A program made the translations under genes and the position numbers. Source: Hydrogenophaga sp. (GTDB taxonomy: Bacteria > Pseudomonadota > Gammaproteobacteria > Burkholderiales > Burkholderiaceae_C). Taken from it: a DNA stretch of 64,000 nucleotides. Location of the stretch: the NCBI GenBank assembly GCA_011391495.1, contig JAABQK010000014.1, positions 1-64,000 of the forward strand, read 5' to 3'. Under the pieces are notes generated by a model. It searched no databases, was not told the origin of the DNA, and was given only the letters and a program-made list of their open reading frames with translations. How positions within the stretch are numbered: position 1 is the first letter of the stretch; each line of letters starts with the position of its first letter. Positions 16,543 through 25,554 of the stretch are shown here, one piece after another.

Positions 16543-17490
16543 TCAGGCGCGTAATGATGCGTCTGTCCAGCCCTTGGGCAGGCCGGCTTCGGGTGTCATG
16601 CCGTAGACCGGTTCGCCGGGCAGGCCGGCCTTGAGCGGTTCACGCGCGGCGATGAGTTTTGAGAGGTCGACCCCGGTGGAAACGCCCATGGCCTCGAACA
16701 TGAAGACCAGGTCTTCGGTCACCACGTTGCCGCTCGCGCCGGGCGCGTAGGGGCAGCCACCGAGGCCGCCGAGCGAACTGTCGAAACTGCGCACGCCGAC
16801 GTCGAACGCGGCCAGGCAGTTGGCCAGGCCGAGGCCGCGCGTGTTGTGCAGGTGGGCCGCACCGGCGCGTTCGCCCAGCTCGACACGCAGCCGGGTGAAC
16901 AGGCGGCGCACCTGCGCCGGGTGGGCCATGCCGGTGGTGTCGGACAGGCCAACCTCGTCCACCCCCGCCTGCACGCACGCGAGCGCGAGGCGGATCACGT
17001 CGTCTTCCGCCACGGCCCCCTGCAGCGTGCAGCCAAACGCGGTGGACAGGCCCACCTCCACCGGCACGCCGGGCGCGCGCTCGTTGCGCAGCGCCACCAC
17101 GCAACGCAGCTCTTCGACCATCTGCTCGCGCGTCTTGCGCACGTTGGCGAGCGAATGCGCTTCGCTCGCCGACACCGGCAGGGTGAGCTTGTGCACGCCC
17201 GCGGCCAGCGCGGCCTCGGCGCCGCGCCGGTTGGGCACCAGCGCCATCACGCGCAGGCCGGGGTACGCGGTGGTGAGCGTGAGCGCGTGGCGCACCACCT
17301 CGGCGGCATCGGCCATCTGCGGCAGCAGCTTCGCGGGCACGAAGGAGCCGACTTCGATCTCGCGCAGGCCGGCCGCGGCCAGCGCGCTGATCCAGCGGCA
17401 CTTGTCCGCCGTGGGCATGGTGGCCTTCACGGACTGCAGCCCGTCGCGCGGGCCGACTTCGCTGATGCGGACCTGCGCGCTGCCGCTCAT
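16543..17490 (-). CDS. Hydroxymethylglutaryl-CoA lyase-family protein
   Basis: A 315-residue TIM-barrel lyase of the HMGL-like family. Visible family features are VRISEVGPRDGLQS at the N-terminus, the metal-binding GLSDTTGMA and AHLHNTRGLG (HxH) segments, and the HMG-CoA lyase signature GGLGGCPYAPGASGN with the catalytic Cys. The reaction would cleave 3-hydroxy-3-methylglutaryl-CoA, or a related branched acyl-CoA such as citramalyl-CoA, to acetyl-CoA plus a keto acid. The ATG at 17490 has a GAGGGG site that overlaps the CoA-transferase stop codon ten bases upstream, so the two genes are co-translated. Confidence 0.9.
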   Translation of the reverse strand: MSGSAQVRISEVGPRDGLQSVKATMPTADKCRWISALAAAGLREIEVGSFVPAKLLPQMADAAEVVRHALTLTTAYPGLRVMALVPNRRGAEAALAAGVHKLTLPVSASEAHSLANVRKTREQMVEELRCVVALRNERAPGVPVEVGLSTAFGCTLQGAVAEDDVIRLALACVQAGVDEVGLSDTTGMAHPAQVRRLFTRLRVELGERAGAAHLHNTRGLGLANCLAAFDVGVRSFDSSLGGLGGCPYAPGASGNVVTEDLVFMFEAMGVSTGVDLSKLIAAREPLKAGLPGEPVYGMTPEAGLPKGWTDASLRA

Positions 17491-17500
17491 GCTGCACCCC

Positions 17501-18715
17501 TCAAGCTGCGACCACGCGCTGTTCGCGCAGGCGCTGGATATCGGCTTCGGCATAGCCCAGGCCCTGCAACAACGCCACCGTGTGCTGGCCCATCGTCGGC
17601 GGGTCCAGTCGCACGCCCAGGCGCTGGCCACCCATGGTGAAGGGGAAGAGTGTGGTCTTGGCGGTCTGGCCGGCACGCGCGCCGTCGGGCAGGGTGATGT
17701 CGACCAGGCCGCCGGTGGCGATCAGGTGCTCGTCGTCGTACAGCTCTTCGGGCTTGCGGATGGGGGCGAATGGCAGGCCCACTTGCTCAAACAGTGCCGC
17801 CAGCTCGGCCGCGCGCCAGTGCGCCAGCCGCTCGCGCAGGATGGGCAGCAGCTGCGGCCGCAGCTGCACGCGGGCGTTGTTGTCGGGGTACTGCGGGTCG
17901 GCCTTGAGGTCGTCAAAGCCCAGCGCGTCGCAGAAAGTGGCCCACTGGGCATCGCTCACCGCGGCCAGGAAGATCTGCTCGCCGTCTTTCACGGTGAACA
18001 CGTCGTACACCGCCCAGGCCGAGATGCGCTCGGGCATGGGCGCGGCGGCCTGGCCGGTGATGGCGTACTGCAGCATGTGCTGGCCGACGAGAAACACGTT
18101 GTTCTCGAACAGCGCGCTCTGCACTTCCTGACCCTTGCCGGTGATGCCGCGCTGGATCAGCGCGCCCAGCGCGCCGATGGCGCCGAACATGCCGCCCATG
18201 ATGTCGTTCACGCTGGTGCCCGCACGCAGCGGGTCGCCGGGGCGCCCGGTCATGTAGGCCAGGCCGCCCATCATCTGCACCACCTCGTCCAGCGCGGTGC
18301 GGTGGTCGTAGGGGCCGGGCAGGAAGCCCTTGAGGCTGACGTAGATGCAGCGCGGGTTCACCTGCGACAGGGCTTCGTAGTCGAGCCCGTACTTCTTCAT
18401 CGTGCCGGGCTTGAAGTTCTCGGCCACCACGTCGGCGCTGGCCGCGAGCTTGCGCGCGAGCTCGGCGCCTTCGGGCTGGTGCAGGTCGATCGCGATGCTC
18501 TTCTTGTTGCGGTTGAAGAGCGGAAAGAAGCCCGCGCCCGAGCCCAGCAGGTGGCGCGTGCGATCGCCGTCGACCGGCTCGACCTTGATGACCTCGGCCC
18601 CCATGTCGGCCAGCACCATGCCGCAGGTGGGGCCCATGACCATGTGGGTGAATTCGACGACGCGCAGGCCGGCCAGCGGAAGCGGGCGGGCAGGTGAGAG
18701 GGCAGCGGTGTTCAT
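17501..18715 (-). CDS. Family III (CaiB/BaiF) CoA-transferase
   Basis: A 404-residue CoA-transferase. Family III features include LAGLRVVEFTHMVMGPTCGM, LADMGAEVIKVEP, the conserved SIAIDLHQPEG and FKPGTMKKYGLDYE segments, and an Asp in GTSVNDIMGGMFG at the position of the catalytic aspartate. It would transfer CoA from a donor such as succinyl-CoA to an organic acid. The paired HMG-CoA lyase suggests 3-hydroxy-3-methylglutarate, citramalate or a related dicarboxylate as substrate; glutarate is another possibility. The ATG at 18715 has a TAAACT hexamer seven bases upstream and no ribosome binding site. Confidence 0.9.
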   Translation of the reverse strand: MNTAALSPARPLPLAGLRVVEFTHMVMGPTCGMVLADMGAEVIKVEPVDGDRTRHLLGSGAGFFPLFNRNKKSIAIDLHQPEGAELARKLAASADVVAENFKPGTMKKYGLDYEALSQVNPRCIYVSLKGFLPGPYDHRTALDEVVQMMGGLAYMTGRPGDPLRAGTSVNDIMGGMFGAIGALGALIQRGITGKGQEVQSALFENNVFLVGQHMLQYAITGQAAAPMPERISAWAVYDVFTVKDGEQIFLAAVSDAQWATFCDALGFDDLKADPQYPDNNARVQLRPQLLPILRERLAHWRAAELAALFEQVGLPFAPIRKPEELYDDEHLIATGGLVDITLPDGARAGQTAKTTLFPFTMGGQRLGVRLDPPTMGQHTVALLQGLGYAEADIQRLREQRVVAA

Positions 18716-18955
18716 CGGAGCAAGTTTAGGACCTGCCGGTCCGCGATGCCGCAGCATGCCCAATGCCTGCTGTCGTGCATCCAGGAATCAGCGGCCACGC
18801 GCAGGTGCGGTCCGACGGGCACCAGCGAACCGCAGATCCGAAACCAAGATACCCAGTTCTCGGTATTGACGGGCCCCCGACGCACTGGCACTGTGATTGT
18901 CCGGAGACGCTTGCGCGTCAAGCCTTCACGAGGAGCTGGAACCCGGCTGACCATC

Positions 18956-20341
18956 ATGACCGTTTCCGAGATCCTGCAGCCCCCGATGCCGCTGAACCTG
19001 CGCAAGCGCTTTGCGCTGGCCAGCCTGGTGGTCATTTCGGCGATTGCGATCGGCCTGGGCTGGATGCTCTCCAGCGTGCTGACCGAACGCATGCTGCAGC
19101 GCGAAGGCGAGGTCAGCATGGACTTCATCCAGAACCTGCTGATCACCGACGATTCCGCCCGCTACCTGGCCACGCCGGACGACGACGCCCTGAAGAAGCG
19201 CTTCTTGCGATCCATGGCGCACATCTCGGCGATGCGCGAGCCCGTCAGGGCCAACGCCTTCGGGCGGGATGGCACGGTGCTGTGGTCCACCGACAAAAGC
19301 CTGGTGGGCCAGAAGTTCGACTTCAACGTCGAGCTCGACGCCGCGCTGCAAGGCCAGCTGGTCGTGCACGGCGACCACCTTAGCACCGACGACATCAAAC
19401 CCGAGCATGTGGGCCTGGAGCGGCACGGTTCGTATTTCGTCGAAAGCTACATCCCCATCCGCGGGCTGGGAAGCCCCGATGTGCTCGGGGTGATGGAGCT
19501 CTACAAGGTGCCGGTGCAGCTCGGCGCCGACATCCAGCGCGGGCTCAGGCAGCTCTGGCTGGCCTGCCTGCTGAGCGCCATCGTCCTGTTCGTGACGCTC
19601 TACTGGATCGTCGCCCGGGCCGACCGGGCCCTGCACAGCCAGCACCTGCAGCTGACCGAGGCGCAGAGCCTGGCCTCGGCGGTGGAACTGGCGAGCGCGG
19701 TCGCCCACAACCTGCGCAACCCGCTGGCGTCGATCCGCTCGGCGGCCGAGCTGATCAACGCCAGCGGCCTGTCCCCGGCGGAAACCCGCGAGCTCAGCGG
19801 CGACGTGATCGAAGCCGTGGACCGGGCCGACCGCTGGATCACCGAGCTGGTGCACGTGGCGCAGGCGCCGCAGCTGCAGCCGGAGACGGTCGACCTGGCG
19901 CCGCTGGTGGCCAACTGCCTGCAGGAGATGGCGCCCGAGATGCTGCGCCGCCACATCGTCTGGCAGGTCGACGAGACGCCGGCCCTGCAGGTCAGCGCGC
20001 ACCGGGCCACCCTGCGCCAGATCCTGCTGAGCATCATGGCCAACGCTGTCGAGGCCATGCCAGGTGGCGGCCACCTGAAGATCAGCTGGTGCAACGTCTC
20101 CACGCTGGCCGGGCTGCGGCTGTCGGACAGCGGCGCCGGCATTTCGGCCGACGTGCAGCAGCGCCTGTTTCGCCCGTTCTTCAGCACCAAGGAGGGCGGC
20201 CTCGGCATCGGTCTGGCGCTCGTCAAGCGCATGGTCGAGCAGTGGCACGGTCAGCTCAAGCTCACGCCGGCCCAGCCCCGCGGCACCTGTGTCGAGATCC
20301 TGCTGCCCCGATCCGGCAGCACCCCGCCCGTCGCGGCCTGA
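18956..20341 (+). CDS. Membrane sensor histidine kinase
   Basis: A 461-residue two-component sensor. Two membrane helices (about 19-41 and 200-219) bracket a periplasmic sensor region of about 155 residues with a Cache/dCache-like look (FGRDGTVLWSTDKSLVGQKF, YFVESYIPIRG). The kinase part has an H-box AHNLRNPLASIR with H251, an N-box ANAVEAMPGG, G1 DSGAG (391-395) and G2 GLGIGL (415-420). Position 252, directly after the phospho-His, is Asn where most HisKA kinases have Glu or Asp. The start at 18956 leaves a normal short cytoplasmic N-terminus. The response regulator gene begins 24 bases downstream. Confidence 0.9.
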   Translation: MTVSEILQPPMPLNLRKRFALASLVVISAIAIGLGWMLSSVLTERMLQREGEVSMDFIQNLLITDDSARYLATPDDDALKKRFLRSMAHISAMREPVRANAFGRDGTVLWSTDKSLVGQKFDFNVELDAALQGQLVVHGDHLSTDDIKPEHVGLERHGSYFVESYIPIRGLGSPDVLGVMELYKVPVQLGADIQRGLRQLWLACLLSAIVLFVTLYWIVARADRALHSQHLQLTEAQSLASAVELASAVAHNLRNPLASIRSAAELINASGLSPAETRELSGDVIEAVDRADRWITELVHVAQAPQLQPETVDLAPLVANCLQEMAPEMLRRHIVWQVDETPALQVSAHRATLRQILLSIMANAVEAMPGGGHLKISWCNVSTLAGLRLSDSGAGISADVQQRLFRPFFSTKEGGLGIGLALVKRMVEQWHGQLKLTPAQPRGTCVEILLPRSGSTPPVAA

Positions 20342-20365
20342 CGGTCATTTTGAAAGCGCACCACC

Positions 20366-21763
20366 ATGGCAAACCTTCTGGTGATCGAGGACGAACCGGC
20401 ACTGGCGAGAAACATCGCGCGTTTCTTCCGGCAGCACCACCACACGGTGGAGATCGCCAGCGATGGCCCTTCCGGTCTCGAGGCGGCCCGACGGCTGCCA
20501 CCCGACGTGGCCATCGTCGACTACCAGTTGCCCGGCATCAACGGCCTGGAGGTGATCCGCGAACTGCACCGACACCATGAGCAGGTGCGCACGGTCATGG
20601 TGTCGGGGCACGCCAACGTGGCCGTCGCGGTGAGCGCCATGAAAGCCGGCTCGTTCGATCTGCTGACCAAGCCGGTGCCGCTCAACAGCCTGAAAGACGT
20701 GATCGACCTGGCGCTCAGCGAAGCCCATGCCCAGCGGACGGCGGACTATTACCAGCAGTCCGAGGCCAGGAACCGGCAGCTGGAGGCCGAGCACGGCGGC
20801 ATCGACAACATCCTGGGCCATTCGGCGCCGATGCAGGCGGTGCGCGAGATGATCCGCGCGCTGATCCAGAACGAACCGTCCGACACGGCTCCGGTGTCGC
20901 CCATCCTCATCTGCGGCGAAACCGGGTCGGGCAAGGAACTGGTGGCACGGGCCTGCCATTTTTCCGGCCCCCGGGCCCAGGGCCCGTTCGTGGAGGTGGG
21001 TTGTGCGGCCCTGCCCGCCCACCTGATGGAAGGCGCGCTGTTCGGGCACGACAAAGGCGGCGATGCCGCCGGGCCGCGGATCGGTTTGATCGAGTCGGCC
21101 GACGGGGGAACGCTGTTCCTGGACGAAATCGGCGAGCTGGACCTGACTTTGCAGGCCAAGCTGCTGCGCGTGCTGGAGAACCTCCGCGTTCGCCGCCTGG
21201 GCTCCCTGATCGACCGCCAGATCAATGTGCGCATCGTCGCCGCCACCCAGCACGACCTGGATGCGATGACACGGGCCGGCCGCTTTCGCGCCGACCTGCT
21301 CTACCGCCTGCGGATGCTCGCCATCCGGATCCCGCCCCTGCGGGCACGCGGCAACGACCTCTGGCTGCTGGCCCAGCACTTCGCGGCGGTTTTCTCGCGC
21401 CGCTACAACAAGCCGCCGCTGCACCTGGACGCGTCGGCCGAGGCCACGCTGCGCCAGCACAGCTGGCCCGGCAACGTGCGCGAACTCAGCAAGGTCATCG
21501 AGCGGGCGGTGCTGCTGAACAACGGCGGGCCCATCACGTCCAGCGATCTCGCGCTCGCCCCCCTGTCGCAGCCGGGTTTCCGCGACAGCCTCTCAGAGCT
21601 GACCGAGCTCACCCGCCACGATGAGCTGGAGCGGTCCCGCCTGGTGCGGGCCCTGCAGGAAACCCGCTGGAACCTGCAGGCGAGCGCCGATCTGCTGGAC
21701 CTGGATCTGGACACGCTGCAACAGCGCATGGACCGCCACGGCCTGTACACGCCGGCGGGATGA
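20366..21763 (+). CDS. NtrC-like response regulator with degenerate GAFTGA loop
   Basis: A 465-residue regulator with three domains. The receiver (1-120) has D52 (IVDYQLPG) and K102. The AAA+ domain has Walker A GETGSGK (184-190) and Walker B GGTLFLDE, plus the arginine-finger region FRADLLYRLRMLAIRIPPLR. The C-terminal Fis-like HTH ends LQQRMDRHGL. The GAFTGA loop that contacts sigma-54 is missing: after LFGHDKG the sequence is GDAAGPRIG, and the loop is about two residues shorter than normal. Such proteins usually cannot open sigma-54 promoters and act as sigma-70 activators or repressors. It pairs with the upstream sensor kinase. Confidence 0.93.
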   Translation: MANLLVIEDEPALARNIARFFRQHHHTVEIASDGPSGLEAARRLPPDVAIVDYQLPGINGLEVIRELHRHHEQVRTVMVSGHANVAVAVSAMKAGSFDLLTKPVPLNSLKDVIDLALSEAHAQRTADYYQQSEARNRQLEAEHGGIDNILGHSAPMQAVREMIRALIQNEPSDTAPVSPILICGETGSGKELVARACHFSGPRAQGPFVEVGCAALPAHLMEGALFGHDKGGDAAGPRIGLIESADGGTLFLDEIGELDLTLQAKLLRVLENLRVRRLGSLIDRQINVRIVAATQHDLDAMTRAGRFRADLLYRLRMLAIRIPPLRARGNDLWLLAQHFAAVFSRRYNKPPLHLDASAEATLRQHSWPGNVRELSKVIERAVLLNNGGPITSSDLALAPLSQPGFRDSLSELTELTRHDELERSRLVRALQETRWNLQASADLLDLDLDTLQQRMDRHGLYTPAG

Positions 21764-21829
21764 ACCCGGAACGCCGGAGAATTACCGGCATAAATGTCAC
21801 CTATCCATCGAAGCACAGTTATTTAATGC

Positions 21830-21843
21830 CGATACAGGTATCG
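21830..21843. promoter_or_regulatory. Palindromic candidate operator upstream of glcB
   Basis: CGATACAGGTATCG is an inverted repeat with two 6-bp arms and a 2-base centre in the 206-base gap before malate synthase. A second dyad, TGCCTG-GCG-CAGGCA, lies at 21885-21899. Either could be an operator or leader hairpin for glcB. No binding protein can be named. Confidence 0.4.
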
Positions 21844-21969
21844 AATAACATCGGCTTCACGTGTCCTCATGGGCTTTGTCTGCCTGCCTGGCGCAGGCAA
21901 GGGCTTGCTTGACGGCCTGAGGACACCTCCACTCTCCGGTTCACCCCCTTTTTGTTCGAGGTCATTGCC

Positions 21970-24195
21970 ATGTCCGTCACCACCGCGCGCACCCCCGTCC
22001 ACGGCCTGCAGGTCGCCACCGAGCTGTACGAATTCATCAATGCCCAGGTGCTGCCCGGCACCGGCGTCTCCAGCGAGACCTTCTGGAAGGGCTTTGACAC
22101 CATCGTGGCCGACCTGGCCCCGAAGAACGCCGCCCTGCTGGCCGAGCGCGACCGCCTGCAGGCCGAACTGGACAAGTGGCACAGCGCCAACCCCGGCCCG
22201 ATCACCGACATGGTGGCCTACCGCCAGTTCCTGGAAACCATCGGCTACCTCGTGCCCGAACCCAGGAAGGTGAAGGCCACGACCAGGAACGTGGACGACG
22301 AGCTAGCCACCCAGGCCGGCCCGCAGCTGGTGGTACCGATCCTGAACGCGCGCTACGCGCTGAACGCGGCCAACGCGCGCTGGGGCAGCCTGTACGACGC
22401 GCTCTACGGCACCGACGTGATCAGCGAAGACAAGGGCTGCGGCAAGGTGGCCAAGGGCAAGAAAGGCGGCTACAACCCCAAGCGCGGCGCCAAGGTCATT
22501 GAATACGCGCGCCACGTGCTCGACCGCACCGCCCCGCTGAAGAAGGGCTCGCACGTCGGCTCCACCAGCTACAAGGTCAACAAGGACGGTGAGCTGGTGG
22601 TGGGCCTGGCCGAGGGCGGCACCAGCAAGCTGGCCGACAAATCGCAATTCATCGGCTACCAGGGCGATGCCAAGGCGCCCAGCGCCGTGCTGCTCAAGCA
22701 CAACGGCCTGCACCTGGAGATCCAGATCAACCGCGCCACGCCCATCGGCCAGAGCGACGCCGCCGGCGTGAGCGACCTCGTCGTGGAAGCCGCGCTCTCC
22801 ACCATCCTCGACCTGGAAGACTCGGTGGCCGCGGTCGACGCCGAAGACAAGGTGCTGGCCTACCGCAACTGGCTCGGCATCCTGCAGGGCACGCTGGTCG
22901 AGTCCTTCGAAAAAGGTGGCAAGACCATGACGCGCGGCCTCAACGCCGACCGCGAATACACCGCACCCAACGGCAAGAAGGGCGTGCGCCTGCACGGCCG
23001 CTCGCTCATGTTCCTGCGCAATGTCGGCCACCTCATGACCAACCCCGCCGTGCTGTGGGGTGCTGAGGGCAAAGAGATTCCCGAAGGCATCCTCGACGCG
23101 ATGGTCACCACCACCATTGCGATGCACGACCTCCAGCGCACCAAGAAAGACGCGATCCGCAACTCGCGCAAGGGATCGGTCTACATCGTCAAGCCCAAGA
23201 TGCACGGCCCGCGCGAAGTGGCCTTTGCCGCCGAGCTGTTCGGCCGCGTCGAGCAGGTGCTCGGCCTGCCCGAGAGCACCGTCAAGCTGGGCATCATGGA
23301 CGAAGAGCGCCGCACGTCGGTCAACCTGAAAGCCTGTATCGAAGCCGCCGCCAGCCGCGTGGCCTTCATCAACACGGGCTTCCTGGACCGCACCGGCGAC
23401 GAGATGCACAGCGCCATGCTGGCCGGCCCCATGGTGCGCAAGGGCGACATGAAGTCCAGCGCCTGGATCCAGGCCTATGAGCGCAACAACGTGCTGGTCG
23501 GCCTCTCCTGCGGCCTGCGCGGCAAGGCCCAGATCGGCAAGGGCATGTGGGCTATGCCCGACCTGATGGCCGACATGCTGAAGCAGAAGATCGCCCACCC
23601 CAAGGCCGGTGCCAACACCGCCTGGGTGCCCAGCCCCACCGGCGCCACGCTGCATGCCCTGCACTACCACCAGGTGCTGGTGTCCGACGTGCAGAAGGAA
23701 CTGGAGAAGATCGACGCCGCGAAAGAGCGCGACAACCTGCTCACCGGCCTGCTGACCATCCCCGTCACCGCCAGCCCGAACTGGACCGCGGCCGAGAAGC
23801 AACAGGAACTGGACAACAACGCCCAGGGCATCCTGGGCTACGTGGTGCGCTGGATCGACCAGGGCGTGGGCTGCTCCAAGGTGCCCGACATCCACAACGT
23901 GGGCCTGATGGAAGACCGCGCCACGCTGCGCATTTCCAGCCAACACATGGCCAACTGGCTGCACCACGGCGTGGTGACCGAGCAGCAGGTGCGTGAGACG
24001 TTTGAACGCATGGCCGCCGTGGTGGACCAGCAGAACGCCAGCGATTCGTTCTACAAGAAGATGGCCGGCAACTTCAAGACCAGCATGGCCTACCAGGCCG
24101 CCTGCGACCTGGTGTTCAAGGGCAAGGAGCAGCCGAGCGGCTACACCGAGCCGCTGCTGCACACCTGGCGCCTGAAGGTGAAGGCGGTGCAGTAA
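21970..24195 (+). CDS. glcB: Malate synthase G
   Basis: A 741-residue malate synthase of isoform G, which condenses glyoxylate with acetyl-CoA to malate in the cytoplasm. The length is that of GlcB (about 720-740), not the 530-residue AceB. Visible family segments are [24 protein letters not shown] with [35 protein letters not shown], the catalytic-region [14 protein letters not shown], and [18 protein letters not shown]. The ATG at 21970 has GAGGT eight bases upstream. Isocitrate lyase is not in the window, so the enzyme may serve glyoxylate from glycolate as well as acetate growth. A strong terminator follows. Confidence 0.97.
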   Translation: MSVTTARTPVHGLQVATELYEFINAQVLPGTGVSSETFWKGFDTIVADLAPKNAALLAERDRLQAELDKWHSANPGPITDMVAYRQFLETIGYLVPEPRKVKATTRNVDDELATQAGPQLVVPILNARYALNAANARWGSLYDALYGTDVISEDKGCGKVAKGKKGGYNPKRGAKVIEYARHVLDRTAPLKKGSHVGSTSYKVNKDGELVVGLAEGGTSKLADKSQFIGYQGDAKAPSAVLLKHNGLHLEIQINRATPIGQSDAAGVSDLVVEAALSTILDLEDSVAAVDAEDKVLAYRNWLGILQGTLVESFEKGGKTMTRGLNADREYTAPNGKKGVRLHGRSLMFLRNVGHLMTNPAVLWGAEGKEIPEGILDAMVTTTIAMHDLQRTKKDAIRNSRKGSVYIVKPKMHGPREVAFAAELFGRVEQVLGLPESTVKLGIMDEERRTSVNLKACIEAAASRVAFINTGFLDRTGDEMHSAMLAGPMVRKGDMKSSAWIQAYERNNVLVGLSCGLRGKAQIGKGMWAMPDLMADMLKQKIAHPKAGANTAWVPSPTGATLHALHYHQVLVSDVQKELEKIDAAKERDNLLTGLLTIPVTASPNWTAAEKQQELDNNAQGILGYVVRWIDQGVGCSKVPDIHNVGLMEDRATLRISSQHMANWLHHGVVTEQQVRETFERMAAVVDQQNASDSFYKKMAGNFKTSMAYQAACDLVFKGKEQPSGYTEPLLHTWRLKVKAVQ

Positions 24196-24198
24196 GTC

Positions 24199-24270
24199 AC
24201 CCCCGCCGCGCTTCGCGCGACCCCCTCAAGGGGGCAACGCCTGCGGCCCGGCGGAGCCGGTTCCGCGGCG
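24199..24270 (+). repeat. Boundary repeat copy 3 (after glcB)
   Basis: This copy starts four bases after the glcB stop codon. It reads CACCCCCGCCGCGCTTCGCG, then ACCCCCTCAAGGGGGC, then GGCCCGGCGGAGCCGGTTCC. Its central 16-base hairpin is identical to that of the copy after corA. It lies between the coding region and the glcB terminator. Confidence 0.75.
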
Positions 24271-24285
24271 TTCTGGACAACCAGC

Positions 24286-24313
24286 AACGGCGCCTTCGGG
24301 CGCCGTTCTTTTT
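24286..24313 (+). terminator. Rho-independent terminator of glcB
   Basis: A 9-bp stem AACGGCGCC / GGCGCCGTT with a UUCG tetraloop is followed by CTTTTTGC. This is a textbook intrinsic terminator on the plus strand, 90 bases after the glcB stop. Confidence 0.9.
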
Positions 24314-24337
24314 GCTCGCCGTCGGACAATCGCCCCC

Positions 24338-24637
24338 ATGCACCTGCAATACCTGATCTTCGACGCCAGCGACGATGGCGAGGGCACCGGCACCTGGGAG
24401 GCCATGGCCAGCGTGCGCGCGGCCGATGTGCCCGCCGTGCTGGCGGAAGTGCGGACAGTGCTGACCTGGGCAGAGAAACGCAACCCGGGGCCGCGCGGCC
24501 CGCTGGACGAAGGCGGTGCCTGGGACGCCGACCAGCAGCTGCAAACCGACGGCGGCTGGACCACAGTGACGCTGACGATCACCGGACCCTGGGAATGGGG
24601 CGAGGCACTGGTGGCGCGGTTGGCGCCTGGCGACTGA
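24338..24637 (+). CDS. Small conserved hypothetical protein, 99 aa
   Basis: A 99-residue acidic, soluble protein (MHLQYLIFDASDDGEGTGTW, ending EALVARLAPGD) with several Trp residues. It has the feel of a small conserved proteobacterial protein, but I cannot assign a function. The ATG lies only 30 bases after the glcB terminator and seven bases after a GACAAT hexamer, with no ribosome binding site, so its mRNA may be leaderless. It is convergent with the enoyl-CoA hydratase gene across an 18-base gap. Confidence 0.7.
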   Translation: MHLQYLIFDASDDGEGTGTWEAMASVRAADVPAVLAEVRTVLTWAEKRNPGPRGPLDEGGAWDADQQLQTDGGWTTVTLTITGPWEWGEALVARLAPGD

Positions 24638-24655
24638 AAGATCGCCGACCTTGCC

Positions 24656-25474
24656 TCAGCGCCCGTTGAACACGCCAGCGCGCTTCTCCTTGAACGAGGC
24701 CACGCCTTCTTTCGCGTCTTCGCTGTTCGCCAGCCGTTGCTGCACCGCGTCGAACTCGGCCATGGCGACCAGCGGTCCCTGCTCCACCGCCTTGAGTGCG
24801 TTCAGCCGTGTGGCCACCACGGCCAGCGGCGCCTGCCGGGCGATGGAGTCAGCAATGCGCAGGGCCTCCATCATCTCGCTGCCGGCAGGCACGACACGTT
24901 GCACGAAGTGCAGCCGCAGGGCCTCGGCGCTGTCGAACGCGTCACCCGTCAGCAGGTGCAGCAGCGCGTTGCCCAGGCCGGCGCGTTCGGCCATGCGCAG
25001 CGTGGCACCGCCGGTGGCCATGATGCCGCGCTTCACTTCGAGCTGCGAGAAGCGGCAGTTGTCCGCCGCGACCACAATGTCGGCCGCGAGCATGAGTTCG
25101 ATGCCCAGCGTGTAGGTGATGCCCTGCACCGCCACCACCATCGGTTTGGTGCGGCGGCGCCAGCCGGCATCGCCCAGATTCAGCGGATCCACCAGGCCGT
25201 GCGGCACCGCGGTTTCACCGCGCTGCATGAGCGGCGCGAAGCTGGGCAGGTCGAGCCCGGCGGTGAAGTGCGCGCCGTGCGCGTGCAGCACGCCCACCCG
25301 CAGCGCAGGCTCGTCATCGAGCCGGGTGTAGGCCTCCGCCAGCGCCCGCAGCATGACGGGCGTGAAGCCATTGCGCTTGGCCGGGCGGTCGATGCCGATG
25401 AGCAGCACATGGCCACGCACCTCGGTGCTGATGCGGCCTTCGGACGGTGTGGGTTCGCCTGCAGGGGTGTTCAT
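24656..25474 (-). CDS. Enoyl-CoA hydratase/isomerase (crotonase) family protein
   Basis: A 272-residue crotonase-fold enzyme. The family core is visible: LLIGIDRPAKRNGFTPVMLRAL, the first oxyanion-hole segment AHGAHFTAGLDLPSF, and the second, AVQGITYTLGIELMLAADIVVAA. The C-terminus SFKEKRAGVFNGR is typical of E. coli PaaF/FadB-like short hydratases. Acidic residues usual for hydration are not obvious at both catalytic positions, so isomerase or another crotonase activity is possible. The ATG at 25474 has a TACCAT hexamer six bases upstream and no ribosome binding site. The frame extends further upstream, but without homology. Confidence 0.9.
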   Translation of the reverse strand: MNTPAGEPTPSEGRISTEVRGHVLLIGIDRPAKRNGFTPVMLRALAEAYTRLDDEPALRVGVLHAHGAHFTAGLDLPSFAPLMQRGETAVPHGLVDPLNLGDAGWRRRTKPMVVAVQGITYTLGIELMLAADIVVAADNCRFSQLEVKRGIMATGGATLRMAERAGLGNALLHLLTGDAFDSAEALRLHFVQRVVPAGSEMMEALRIADSIARQAPLAVVATRLNALKAVEQGPLVAMAEFDAVQQRLANSEDAKEGVASFKEKRAGVFNGR

Positions 25475-25554
25475 GGGGCCATGGTAGTGAGCGCCGCGTG
25501 CCGCGCCGGGTCGCCCAGGCGTCAACACCCGGTCACGGAGCCGACCCGCTTGCT

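Noticed and set aside
22303-24162. A 619-codon minus-strand frame inside glcB
   Set aside because: It is a shadow of malate synthase G, with no recognisable motif.
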